From NCBI GenBank assembly GCA_021823345.1, contig JAKAOF010000005.1, positions 4,206-36,304 on the forward strand: a stretch of 32,099 nt of DNA. The letters run 5' to 3'. This document shows, in pieces, positions 22,130 through 31,173 of the stretch. Below the pieces are notes generated by a model. The model worked only from the letters and a program-made list of their open reading frames with translations, did not search any database and was not told the DNA's origin. Made by a program: the position numbers and the translations under genes. Numbering within the stretch: the first letter of the stretch is position 1; the number at the start of each line of letters is the position of its first letter. Origin of the DNA: Thermoplasmata archaeon (GTDB lineage Archaea > Thermoplasmatota > Thermoplasmata > Lutacidiplasmatales > UBA184).

Positions 22130-22256
22130 GCGGGCTCGTGCACCCCCGTCGGACCCCGACGCCGACGTTCCCCGGGAACCGTCGTGGTCTCCGGGGGGGC
22201 CCTTTCCTCGTGCGCGACCGTGAGAGGGAACCCTGACGGACTTTCTCCTCGCCGCC

Positions 22257-24254
22257 GTGGAACTTTGCCTGTTCTTCGTTGCGCTGGTGCCGTGCGGGGA
22301 CCTGGCGGCATCCCTCCTCTTCCTCGGGCTGAAGAAGCCGTACCGCCTCGCGGTTGTCGAACGGGCGCTCCTTGGGTTCTACGTGGCGCTGGGGACGCTC
22401 TACGTCGTGTCGTACATCCCCGGAGGGTGGTTCTATCCCGTGACCGTGGTCGGGTTACTCGTTCTGGGCGGGATAGGATGGCTTTACCGCTTCGGGAAGG
22501 GAGCGGTCCGGACCGCGACCGCCTGGAGCAAATCCATTCAAGCCGGCCTGCGCGAGGATTACCACCTCAGCGTAGTTCTTGCATTGTCCTTCGGGCTGCT
22601 ACTGTGGGCGTCCTGGATCTTCGACTCGGCGGTGGCCCCGAACACCTTCGATGGGGGAATGCAGATATTCTTCCAGGCGGTCCTCCTCCACAGCCATAGC
22701 GCGGCGCAGACCCTCGAGCCGTATGCCCCCATGGGGGTCACGTACCCCCAGGGGTCACCGGTCGTCTTCGCTACCGCGTCCATCCTCCTGGGATGGTCGA
22801 TCCTCGAGACACCGATCGCGGTCCCCCCGCTCTTCATCGCACTGTTCCTACCGGCGGCGTATCTTTGGGTCGAACGGATATGGGGAAGGCAAGGACGCCA
22901 CGCCGCCCTCGTTCTCGTGGTCTTCCTGGCGCTCGTGGAGACTTGGCCCCGGTTCTTGGTAGGAGGATCGTACGATTTTCTATTGTCCCTGCCGCTGCTC
23001 TTCTTACTGTTGGGCCTGGCGAACGGGATCCTCCCCCTTCGGAGCTGGGAGGACGCCCTGCTGCTCGGTCTTGGCGCCGGAGCCCTGGGTGCGCTCTCCG
23101 TCGTGTCCCTGGAGCTGCTCTGCACCATTGTCGTTCTCCTCTCGCTCTACCGATTCCGGAAGGTGGGGGCGAACCTCTGGAAAGTGGCCTCATCCTTCGT
23201 CCTCTTCGTGGGAGTGAGCGTTGCCTTTCTCGTCCCGAGCATTCTCGGCGTAGTTCGTTGGTGGGGGTATCCGGACCATGTCTGGGCGCCCACGGGGGGT
23301 ACCTTCGTCCCCAATCTGGCAGCCAACCCTCCGCTACTCCAACAGATACCCACGTTCCTTGACCCGTTCCTCTTCCGCCCCCAAGACGTGTGGCTTTCCC
23401 CGTTCTTCCCAATGAAGGTCCTCTTGGCGGTCATGCTCATCGCCGGGATACTAGTCCTCGCCATGATCACCCTCGAAGTCCTCCCCCGTCCCAAGGGATG
23501 GGGCAAGGGGAGCTTCTTCGAGCAGCTGATGGCGACCGCGGGGGCGAGCGCGCTGATCATCGTAGGCGGGATCCTGATGGCCACATATCTCACCGCAGGA
23601 GTCGTTTTCACCAACCTCACCGAGGTCTCGCTCGTTCTCTTCTTTTGCTACGGTGTCGTGGCGCTGGTACCGATCCTTTGGGCCCTCAACCAGTTCCAGG
23701 TTCGATCGCAGCGAGAGCAGTCTGGGCGGGCGACCTGGGCGGTGGTCACCGTCATCCTGCTGGCGCTCCCGGTAGGAGCCGGCGTGATGGCGACCGCAGG
23801 ACCTGCCCCCATCTACCTTACCACCCTTACGGGATCGTTGGCTAACGTGACCCCCGCCGACTTTAGTACCCTCCAATGGAGCGGCAGCCACCTTCCATCA
23901 TGCTCCACCGTGTTTGTCGCCCCGGGGTCCGCCGCCCAGTTCCTGCCAGCCTATGTGAACGTGCACGTGGACTTCCCCATGGTCCCCGGCCCACGGAACG
24001 CTTCCTACACTTCGGCGGTGGGCGATCTCGACAATGGCACGCTGAACAATGGGACGTTACAAGACCTCCGAACGTTGGGGGTCACGGAGGTCTTCGTGAC
24101 CGGGCAGAGCAACCTACTATGGCGCCCCTTGCTCCCCGGTCCCTTGTCCGCAGACCCCACGGAGTTCCCGCTCCTGGACCATGTCTCTGGAAGTGATGCT
24201 TATCTCTTTGAGTTCGAGCCAATAGCTTCCGCGGAGAACTGCCTACCCACGTAA
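22257..24254 (+). CDS. large polytopic membrane protein with extracytoplasmic C-terminal domain
   Basis: 665 aa, many hydrophobic helices; C-terminus with NAS/NGT sequons; start codon uncertain. Confidence 0.75.
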   Translation: MELCLFFVALVPCGDLAASLLFLGLKKPYRLAVVERALLGFYVALGTLYVVSYIPGGWFYPVTVVGLLVLGGIGWLYRFGKGAVRTATAWSKSIQAGLREDYHLSVVLALSFGLLLWASWIFDSAVAPNTFDGGMQIFFQAVLLHSHSAAQTLEPYAPMGVTYPQGSPVVFATASILLGWSILETPIAVPPLFIALFLPAAYLWVERIWGRQGRHAALVLVVFLALVETWPRFLVGGSYDFLLSLPLLFLLLGLANGILPLRSWEDALLLGLGAGALGALSVVSLELLCTIVVLLSLYRFRKVGANLWKVASSFVLFVGVSVAFLVPSILGVVRWWGYPDHVWAPTGGTFVPNLAANPPLLQQIPTFLDPFLFRPQDVWLSPFFPMKVLLAVMLIAGILVLAMITLEVLPRPKGWGKGSFFEQLMATAGASALIIVGGILMATYLTAGVVFTNLTEVSLVLFFCYGVVALVPILWALNQFQVRSQREQSGRATWAVVTVILLALPVGAGVMATAGPAPIYLTTLTGSLANVTPADFSTLQWSGSHLPSCSTVFVAPGSAAQFLPAYVNVHVDFPMVPGPRNASYTSAVGDLDNGTLNNGTLQDLRTLGVTEVFVTGQSNLLWRPLLPGPLSADPTEFPLLDHVSGSDAYLFEFEPIASAENCLPT

Positions 24255-24266
24255 GTGCGGCTCAGC

Positions 24267-24285
24267 GGCCCCCCGTTCAGGGGCC
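24267..24285. terminator. perfect 6-bp inverted repeat between convergent genes
   Basis: GGCCCC-CCGTTCA-GGGGCC, 13 bp after stop of 22257..24254 and 17 bp from stop of 24302..24694. Confidence 0.3.
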
Positions 24286-24301
24286 ATCCACGGTCGAGTG
24301 C

Positions 24302-24694
24302 CTACTGTCCCGACGAATCTTCGTCGTCGTCTTCGTGGAAGTCGCTGTCCTTGGAGTCGGAGGACTCTTCCTCAGACTTCTCGGAGCTTTCCTCGGATTT
24401 CGAATCGGAGTCTCCTCCCGAAGCCTCGTCATCCGAGGGTGCGGCGCCGCCCTTGCGTCCGAAGAGCATGAAGTAGAGCAATCCTGCAACGATGATCGCG
24501 ATGACAACTCCGATGATCGCATAGTCAGCCACCGGGAGGCCGGAGTTGTTTGTGGTCGGAGTATTGTACTGCGTCTGGGCCGGAACCGTGCTCGCACTTG
24601 CCGACGTTCCCACAAGGGACGCCCAAAGGACGAAAACGATCATCGCGCCACCCAAGGCGATACCAATGCTCTTCCGCAGGTTCGAAGGAAGCAT
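24302..24694 (-). CDS. secreted/membrane-anchored small protein with acidic Ser/Asp/Glu tail
   Basis: Signal-like N-terminus, Thr/Asn-rich linker, TM ADYAIIGVVIAIIVAGLLYFMLF, tail SDDEASGGDSDSKSEESSEKSEEESSDSKDSDFHEDDDEDSSGQ; TATA-like TTAAATAC about 25 bp upstream. Confidence 0.75.
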   Translation of the reverse strand: MLPSNLRKSIGIALGGAMIVFVLWASLVGTSASASTVPAQTQYNTPTTNNSGLPVADYAIIGVVIAIIVAGLLYFMLFGRKGGAAPSDDEASGGDSDSKSEESSEKSEEESSDSKDSDFHEDDDEDSSGQ

Positions 24695-24905
24695 GTCATA
24701 ATAGCAGCAAACGGGGTATTTAACCGTTCGTCATGCTCGCGGCTCAGGTGAAGGAAAGTTGCGCTTTCCGACAATTCAAGGGGGGTACCCCAGCATTTAG
24801 AGACGAACAAGCGTGATTCGGTCAGCCAAAAGCGACACAAATTCGCATCCTCTTCGGGTGGTCGAGACCGTCCGATACCGACTCACGAATCCCGCGCTTA
24901 CCCAA

Positions 24906-24914
24906 GGTTAAATA
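24906..24914 (+). promoter_or_regulatory. TATA-like element upstream of alba
   Basis: GGTTAAATAG, about 155 bp upstream of the alba ATG, about 50 bp upstream of the small ORF at 24961. Confidence 0.5.
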
Positions 24915-25067
24915 GGCGTATCGCCTTCTGCGAGAAGACATTCTTCGTTCCCGAACCACCATGAAGATCAGACCAGTTCGCAACATTCCGCACACCGTGC
25001 AACATTTCGGGGTAAACGGTCCTCGGCCCGGCGACCGGACCCCGGGAGATCACACTAGGGAGGGAAA

Positions 25068-25418
25068 ATGTCCGAAACCGTGAACGAGCCCAGCGGCGGC
25101 CAGCAAGAGGCGATCGTCTATATCGGAACGAAGCCGGTCATGACCTACGTGTTCGAGGTCATCAGCCAGTTCAGCAGCGGGCTCAAGGAGGTCCGCATCA
25201 AGGCGCGCGGAAATTCCATCGCCCATGCCGTGGACGTGGCCGAAGTGGCCCGCCGGCACAAGATGGTCGAAGGAAAGCTTCAGCTCAAGAACGTGGGCAT
25301 CGGGACCGAACGCCTGGTGAACCGAGCGGGCCGAGAGACCAACGTCTCCACGATCGAGATCACCCTGGCGCGGACGGGAGAGATGCGGCTGGACTCGGCG
25401 TCCACGGCAGCGCAATAG
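25068..25418 (+). CDS. albA: Alba family DNA/RNA-binding protein
   Basis: VYIGTKPVMTYVFEVISQFSSGLKEVRIKARGNSIAHAVDVAEVARR; SD-like GGAGGG before the ATG. Confidence 0.93.
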   Translation: MSETVNEPSGGQQEAIVYIGTKPVMTYVFEVISQFSSGLKEVRIKARGNSIAHAVDVAEVARRHKMVEGKLQLKNVGIGTERLVNRAGRETNVSTIEITLARTGEMRLDSASTAAQ

Positions 25419-27117
25419 GCCGCTCGTTCGATACCACGGTCCCCGCCATCAGGTCCCCGATCCGTCGTCGGGCCAGGTTCGTGGCGATCGTCAGAAGGGC
25501 CACCCCTCCGACGATGATCGCCACCCCGATCCCCCCCAGGAAGATCACCAGGCCCTCGAAGCTCGTGTAGAAACCCGAAAGCACCAGCGGGATGGCGATC
25601 CCCAGGGAAAGGCCCAACGCGGTGGTGGTCAGCAGCTTCGGAATGTTCCGGATGAAGACCTCAAGGAGGGTGGGCTGGCCGAGCCCCCGACCATGCACCC
25701 GCACACGGAGGAGCCACTTCCCCGGGGTCTTACCGGTCCTCCATTCGCTCGCGACGAAGAGGACGAAGGGGTAGCTCGCAGCGGCCAACATCGCGGCCTC
25801 GTAATCCAAACTGGCTAAGGCGGAGAATACGCCGTCCAAGTGCCAGAAGAAGTAGAGACCCCACAGGGCCAGTCCGGCCGGGCCGATCGTGATGAGGAGG
25901 TCGACCACGAAGGCGCCGGAACGCAGCCACATGGTTGCGAGCTTGCGCTGCACCAATTGGTCCAACGAACGCATGAGGTAGAAGCCCGTGCTCAGTGCCT
26001 TGTGCGCGGTCTCCCGATTGATGGGCCCCGTAGTCCCGCCCCGCGTGAGGTTCGCATAATCCCCCGCCATCAGCGGGTGGGCCGGGTTCCCCCCCACCCC
26101 GACGGTGGTTCCCAGCCCGGACACTCCAAGGAAGGCGCTCACATGGGAGGCCCGTGCATTGACCGCGTCCTGAACCTGGCGGGGCACCAGATCATACTGA
26201 AGGGACTCGAAGCTGGCCATGGCGGCGAGCATCCCCGAGGCAGCGGGCGGGACCGGAGCCTTGGTGCCCGAAGTCATGCGGGCGATCAGGACGACCAGCA
26301 CGTAGGTGACGCACAGCGCGATCAGCCCGGATAGGTAAACCAAGTCCTGCACCCCCGCTCCACCGATCGCGCCGAAGATCGTCGGAACCCCGGGGGCGTA
26401 GAGCTGGGGCTGGTGAACCACATCGGCGCCTACCAGGTCGCCCAAGGTGGCCGTGACGTAGGCCAGGGGAAGTGCCGAGGTCAGCCGCCCCCCTTCCATC
26501 CGGAAGAAGAGCAGCGAAAGCAGCGAAGCCAGGACCGGGGGCAGGAGGAAGTCCGGGAATGCCGACACGATCCCTTCCGAGGGGATGACCTGGGTGGTCA
26601 GGAAGGTGCCCGACATGACGACCATGAGTATGCCGTAGACCACCGACGCGGCACGAAGCTCGCCGGAGTTCCATTTCCTTGCGATCACGGGAAGGGCGGG
26701 GGCCACGACCAAGGAGCCTAGGACGACGAACCAGGGAGCCTCCCCGAGCGCCACGAGGGCGGTGGCGACAGTGACACTGCCCGCCCAGACCGCGAGCGCT
26801 CCCGTGATGAACCGCTTCCCTCGGTCCCGGCCCAACGAATAGACCAGGGTGGCGGAGATGAGGAGAGGAGCGACGGCCCCTCCCACGTTGATCGCCATGA
26901 TCGAGCCCCGGAAATAGAAGAACGGGATGTTCGCGAGAGAGCCGATGAGGCCCCCGACCACGAGCACCCAGAACTGGGTCGGGGTGATCGGGGATTCCCG
27001 AAAGACCGCGCTCTCCTTCCAAGCCAGCAGGTAGAACAGGGCCAGCGCGACGGGAAGGATCGCAACGAAGATCACGACCGAGGTCACGTCGAAAAGGATC
27101 TGGATCCAGCCGACCAT
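25360..27117 (-). CDS. membrane protein: DUF1614-like N-terminal region fused to RDD domain
   Basis: N-terminal ...SALPLAYVTATLGDLVGADVVH...IGGAGVQDLVYLSGLIAL; C-terminal LRSGAFVVDLLI...EWRTGKTPGKWLLRVRV...RRRIGDLMAGTVV. Confidence 0.75.
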   Translation of the reverse strand: MVGWIQILFDVTSVVIFVAILPVALALFYLLAWKESAVFRESPITPTQFWVLVVGGLIGSLANIPFFYFRGSIMAINVGGAVAPLLISATLVYSLGRDRGKRFITGALAVWAGSVTVATALVALGEAPWFVVLGSLVVAPALPVIARKWNSGELRAASVVYGILMVVMSGTFLTTQVIPSEGIVSAFPDFLLPPVLASLLSLLFFRMEGGRLTSALPLAYVTATLGDLVGADVVHQPQLYAPGVPTIFGAIGGAGVQDLVYLSGLIALCVTYVLVVLIARMTSGTKAPVPPAASGMLAAMASFESLQYDLVPRQVQDAVNARASHVSAFLGVSGLGTTVGVGGNPAHPLMAGDYANLTRGGTTGPINRETAHKALSTGFYLMRSLDQLVQRKLATMWLRSGAFVVDLLITIGPAGLALWGLYFFWHLDGVFSALASLDYEAAMLAAASYPFVLFVASEWRTGKTPGKWLLRVRVHGRGLGQPTLLEVFIRNIPKLLTTTALGLSLGIAIPLVLSGFYTSFEGLVIFLGGIGVAIIVGGVALLTIATNLARRRIGDLMAGTVVSNERPIALPWTPSPAASLPSAPG

Positions 27118-27237
27118 CCGTCTCCCGGACGGTCGGTGGGGTCATGTCCTTTTCGGCCCGCCCCCGGTTCCCGTTTAAGAGAGCGGTCGCAAGGTTCATG
27201 GCCTCTCGAAAACTGGTCGGCTCGGAGGAAGTGGAAC

Positions 27238-28638
27238 ATGTCAAACACTCGGGCAGAACGGGATTCGATCGGGGTGCGGGAGATACCGGCGGACGCCTAC
27301 TACGGCATCAACTCCCTGCGGGCCCAGGAGAATTTCCCGGTGAGCGGGATCACGATACCCATCCCCGTCGCGCGGGCCTACGGTTACATCAAGCGGGCCG
27401 CGGGTCGGGCCAACCAATCCCTCGGAAAGCTCGATGCCGAGCGGGCCAGAGCCCTCGACCAGGCCGCGGAGGAGTTCCTCGCGGGCAAGTTCGACCACGA
27501 CCTCATCGTGGACGCCTTCCAGGCCGGGGCAGGCACCTCGACCAACATGAACGTCAATGAGATCCTGGCGAACCGCACGCTGGAGATCCTGGGAAAGTCG
27601 CGCGGAGATTACGCGTATCTCTCGCCCAACGACCATGTCAACATGGGCCAATCCACCAACGACACCTATCCGACGGCGCTCAATCTCGCCATCCTGCTCG
27701 CCTGGAAGGACCTCGAGCCGAGTCTCCGTCTCCTCATCCGGAGCCTCCGGGGAAAGGAGCGGGAGTTCGCGGACGTGCCCAAGTCCGGACGGACGCACCT
27801 CAAGGACGCCATGCCGATCACCCTGGGTGAGGAGTTCGGGGCGTACGCTTCGGTCCTGGAGCGACTCTTGGAGGGACTTCCTCGCGTGCGAGAAGGCCTC
27901 GAAGAGATCCCCCTCGGCGGAAATGCCGTCGGGACGGGCATCAACACCCCGGTGGGGTTCCGGGAATCGATCGTACGGAACCTCTCGGAGCTCTCCGGAT
28001 TCTCCTTCCGAAGGAGCCGGGACCCTTTCGAAGGGATGCAGAGCCGCTGGGCCCCCCTGGCCGCCTCCGGGCTCTTGCGCGGCATTGCGGTCGAGCTCTC
28101 GCGGATCTCGAACGACCTCCGTTTGCTCTCCTCGGGGCCTGCCACGGGACTGGATGAGATCCGGCTGCCGGAAGTCCAGGCCGGTTCCTCCATCATGCCC
28201 GCCAAGGTGAACCCGTCGCTCGCGGAGTGCCTCAACCAGATCTGCTTCCATATCGTGGGATCCGACACGGCCGCCACCCTCGCGGCGGAGGCGGGCCAGC
28301 TCGAGATCAACGTCATGATGCCCGTCATGAGCTTCGAGATCCTCTTCTCGATGGGCTTGCTCACGCGCTTCCTCCCCGTCTTTGCCTCCAAGGGGGTCGA
28401 TGGCATCACGGCGAACCCGGAGAAGTGCAACGCGTATCTCCTCGCCTCGTCCTCGATCGCCACGATCCTGACACCGAAGCTCGGATACCTCAAGGTCGCC
28501 GAGGCGATCAAGAAGTCCTCCAAAGAGGGGATCTCCGTGAGCGAGTACCTCGTACGCGAGCAGCTCCTCTCGTCTGCCGAGGTCGACGCATTGCTCGGCC
28601 GAAAGGCATTGCTCGAGATCACGAAACCGGTGGCTTGA
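27238..28638 (+). CDS. aspartate ammonia-lyase / class II fumarase family
   Basis: AGAGTSTNMNVNEILANR, HVNMGQSTNDTYPTALN, SGRTHLKDAMPITLG, GSSIMPAKVNPSLAE signature. Confidence 0.95.
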   Translation: MSNTRAERDSIGVREIPADAYYGINSLRAQENFPVSGITIPIPVARAYGYIKRAAGRANQSLGKLDAERARALDQAAEEFLAGKFDHDLIVDAFQAGAGTSTNMNVNEILANRTLEILGKSRGDYAYLSPNDHVNMGQSTNDTYPTALNLAILLAWKDLEPSLRLLIRSLRGKEREFADVPKSGRTHLKDAMPITLGEEFGAYASVLERLLEGLPRVREGLEEIPLGGNAVGTGINTPVGFRESIVRNLSELSGFSFRRSRDPFEGMQSRWAPLAASGLLRGIAVELSRISNDLRLLSSGPATGLDEIRLPEVQAGSSIMPAKVNPSLAECLNQICFHIVGSDTAATLAAEAGQLEINVMMPVMSFEILFSMGLLTRFLPVFASKGVDGITANPEKCNAYLLASSSIATILTPKLGYLKVAEAIKKSSKEGISVSEYLVREQLLSSAEVDALLGRKALLEITKPVA

Positions 28639-28672
28639 ACCGGAGCACCCCGGCTCCTGCGAGGAAGCCGAG

Positions 28673-29518
28673 TTAACCGAGGGAGACGACCGAGTCGCGG
28701 AGATCCTCGATCTCCGTGACCAGGCCCTCCAGGGCCAGTCGGAGGGCTTCGCGGGGGGTCATCGACCCGTCCGTCTCAAACGTGAAGAGATACGAGCTCG
28801 GGTCGGTCTCCACCTTCACGCTGCCATGCGTGCAGGCGTGCTCGCAATCCTTGCAGAGGATGCAGGCATCGGGATTGCTCGCCTCGAGGTCTCCGCCGGA
28901 GAACTTGAACACGTTGGTCGGGCAGACCCCTGCGACCTTCTTCAGGCACGCCTCGGTGCACCCGTTCGCCTTGGTCACCTTGACGACCGGCTGCGGGGTG
29001 AATCCGACCGAATGGGCCACTTGCCACTTTGCGTGCTGGCGGCCCGTGCCCATCACGGCCGTCGCGTAGGCCAAGATCGCCTGCTTGGCGCCCAGGGTCA
29101 CGATGGGGACGTCCCCCTCGGCAACTGCGAGCTCGGGGTCCCCGAGCGGCACGAGGTCCCGCGCATAGACAGTGCTCGGTCCCTTCTTGTCCATCGTGTA
29201 CACGATCTGGCAGTGGGCACAGCCCTCACCCTTACAGGTGCACTTGTCCTTGAACTTGAAGCTCTTGGGCTTGGTGGGAATGGGAAGCAGGCCGAGGCGC
29301 AGCGCAACGGCCTCATCGAAGAGGCTGGTGGAAAGGTCGTAGTCCGTCGCGGTGGCGTCATCGTGGACGGTCCCAAGGTGGAACTCCACGTCGTCGATCG
29401 CCATCTTGGGGATGTCGGAGATGAGGGACCGGCGTACCGCGTTCACCTCGGTCGCCGTGGTGTCGTGGAACCGGATGAGGGCCTTCTTGGTGGACAGCTC
29501 CTTGACCTCAACTTCCAT
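28673..29518 (-). CDS. rpoD: DNA-directed RNA polymerase subunit D with Rpb3-like zinc loop and ferredoxin-like Cys motifs
   Basis: FHDTTATEVNAVRRSLISDIPKMAIDDVEFH; CTCKGEGCAHC; CTEACLKKVAGVCP and CILCKDCEHAC. Confidence 0.97.
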   Translation of the reverse strand: MEVEVKELSTKKALIRFHDTTATEVNAVRRSLISDIPKMAIDDVEFHLGTVHDDATATDYDLSTSLFDEAVALRLGLLPIPTKPKSFKFKDKCTCKGEGCAHCQIVYTMDKKGPSTVYARDLVPLGDPELAVAEGDVPIVTLGAKQAILAYATAVMGTGRQHAKWQVAHSVGFTPQPVVKVTKANGCTEACLKKVAGVCPTNVFKFSGGDLEASNPDACILCKDCEHACTHGSVKVETDPSSYLFTFETDGSMTPREALRLALEGLVTEIEDLRDSVVSLG

Positions 29519-29557
29519 GGACTTGACCTCCTGAGTTTGATATCAAATGGGACGAGC

Positions 29558-29941
29558 CTACACCCGGCGCCCGCGGCGTCCTCCCTTGGGTTTGGTCCCG
29601 TCGTGCGGCACCGGAGTGACATCCTCGATGCGTCCGATCTTCATGCCGGCTCGGGCGAGTGCGCGGATGGCGGCCTGGGCCCCGGGGCCCGGGGAACGGG
29701 GTCCGTTCCCGCCGGCGGCGCGCACCATGACATGCAGCGTGTCGTAGCCCTTCTCCTTGAGGATCCCGGCCACGGCGTCGGCGGCCTTCATGGCGGCGTA
29801 GGGGCTCGACTCGTCTCGAGCGTTCTTGACCACCATCCCCCCGCTCGTGTTCGCGAGGGTCTCGGCACCGGTGATGTCGGTGACCGTGATGTGGATGTTG
29901 TTGTAGGAGGCGAATACGTGAGCGATACCGACCTTCCCCAT
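29558..29941 (-). CDS. rps11: ribosomal protein S11
   Basis: [86 protein letters not shown]. Confidence 0.98.
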   Translation of the reverse strand: MGKVGIAHVFASYNNIHITVTDITGAETLANTSGGMVVKNARDESSPYAAMKAADAVAGILKEKGYDTLHVMVRAAGGNGPRSPGPGAQAAIRALARAGMKIGRIEDVTPVPHDGTKPKGGRRGRRV

Positions 29942-29944
29942 GAC

Positions 29945-30526
29945 TTACCCTGGAACGGAGGGAGCCCGTGAAGTGGCTTCTCCGCTCTCGATCTTCTGTT
30001 TGATGGCGACCCGGAGTGGGTGGCCCTCGTCAAGGAATGGACTGTAGGCGTTGTACGTCACCTTGGCCTCGTCGTCGCGGCTCGTGAGGTATCCCGGGGA
30101 GCGCACCTTGTGGTTGCCCACGGAGACGTGCCCATGGACGATGAGTTGCCGTGCCCCGGAAAGCGTGCTCGCCAATCCCTTGACGTAGACGATCCACTGC
30201 AGCCGGCGCTCGAGGAGCGACTCGATGGTGAGGGAAAGCACATCGTCGAGCGAGTTCGAACCCACGGGAAGTGTCCCGAACCGGACGAGCGACTCGAGGA
30301 GGGCCTTCGTCTCCTTCTCGGCCTGGACCTCCTTGGCCCGCACTCGGGCTTGAAGTTCCCGGGCCTGGCCACGGTAGTTCCGGAGACGGAACTGGGCCTT
30401 CCAGAGCTCCCGCTTGTTCTTGAGCCCGAACTTGGTCATGAGCTTGTTCTCCTCGGCCATACGGGCCTCCTCCCAGGGATGCTTCGGCCGTTCGTACGTT
30501 CTTCGGAGGAATTTGGGGTCACCCAT
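29945..30526 (-). CDS. rps4: ribosomal protein S4
   Basis: MGDPKFLRRTYERPKHPWEEARMAEENKLMTKFGLKNKRELWKAQ; S4 domain ARQLIVHGHVSVGNHKVRSPGYLTSRDDE. Confidence 0.98.
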   Translation of the reverse strand: MGDPKFLRRTYERPKHPWEEARMAEENKLMTKFGLKNKRELWKAQFRLRNYRGQARELQARVRAKEVQAEKETKALLESLVRFGTLPVGSNSLDDVLSLTIESLLERRLQWIVYVKGLASTLSGARQLIVHGHVSVGNHKVRSPGYLTSRDDEAKVTYNAYSPFLDEGHPLRVAIKQKIESGEATSRAPSVPG

Positions 30527-30537
30527 GGACTATCCTA

Positions 30538-31173
30538 CTACGCCTTCTTCTCCTTGTCGGAGCTCTTCGCGGCCTTGGCGGCTTCTTGCAGGCTCTTCTT
30601 CATCACACCGGCGGCCATGCCCGTGCGTCCGTTGGAGCGCGTGCGTTGTCCGCGGACCTTCTGACCGCGCTCATGTCGGATCCCACGGTAGCACCGGATC
30701 ATCCGCATGAGGTTGACATCGTCACGGACAGCCGTGTCCAGCTCGGCGGAAACATAGTGTCGGTTGTCCCCGTTGGACCGGTCCAGCCGGTGGTTGATGA
30801 GCCAGTTCGGGACCTTTTCGTTGAATGCCAAAAGAAGTTCTTCCAGGCTTTCGGTCTCGGCCTCGGAGTAGTCCCCCATGCGCTTCCGGGGGTCCATTCC
30901 CGAGAGATGTGCGACGGTTTCCGCCACTCGGCGTCCAACCCCCTTGACATCGCTCAGGGCCATCAGCATCGGGCGTTGACCACTAAGGTCGGTGTTCGCG
31001 AAGCGAACGATGTGTCGGAAGTTCGGATTCTCCACCTTGACGGGGGCGGGCTTGGCTCCTCCCGATTCGGACTTTCCCTTCTTCTCTCCGCCCTTCTTCT
31101 GCTTCGGGGTGGAGGGAGCGGGCGTGGTCGCTGGAGGGGCTTCGGTACTTTCCGCTTCCTTCTTTCCGGGCAC
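30538..31173 (-). CDS. rps13: ribosomal protein S13 with long low-complexity N-terminal extension
   Basis: NPNFRHIVRFANTDLSGQRPMLMALSDVKGVGRRVAETV; CYRGIRHERGQKVRGQRTRSNGR; GTG start at 31173 with upstream GGAGG. Confidence 0.96.
   Translation of the reverse strand: MPGKKEAESTEAPPATTPAPSTPKQKKGGEKKGKSESGGAKPAPVKVENPNFRHIVRFANTDLSGQRPMLMALSDVKGVGRRVAETVAHLSGMDPRKRMGDYSEAETESLEELLLAFNEKVPNWLINHRLDRSNGDNRHYVSAELDTAVRDDVNLMRMIRCYRGIRHERGQKVRGQRTRSNGRTGMAAGVMKKSLQEAAKAAKSSDKEKKA

Noticed and set aside
27241-28251. 336 aa minus-strand ORF
   Set aside because: Antisense to the aspartase/fumarase gene.
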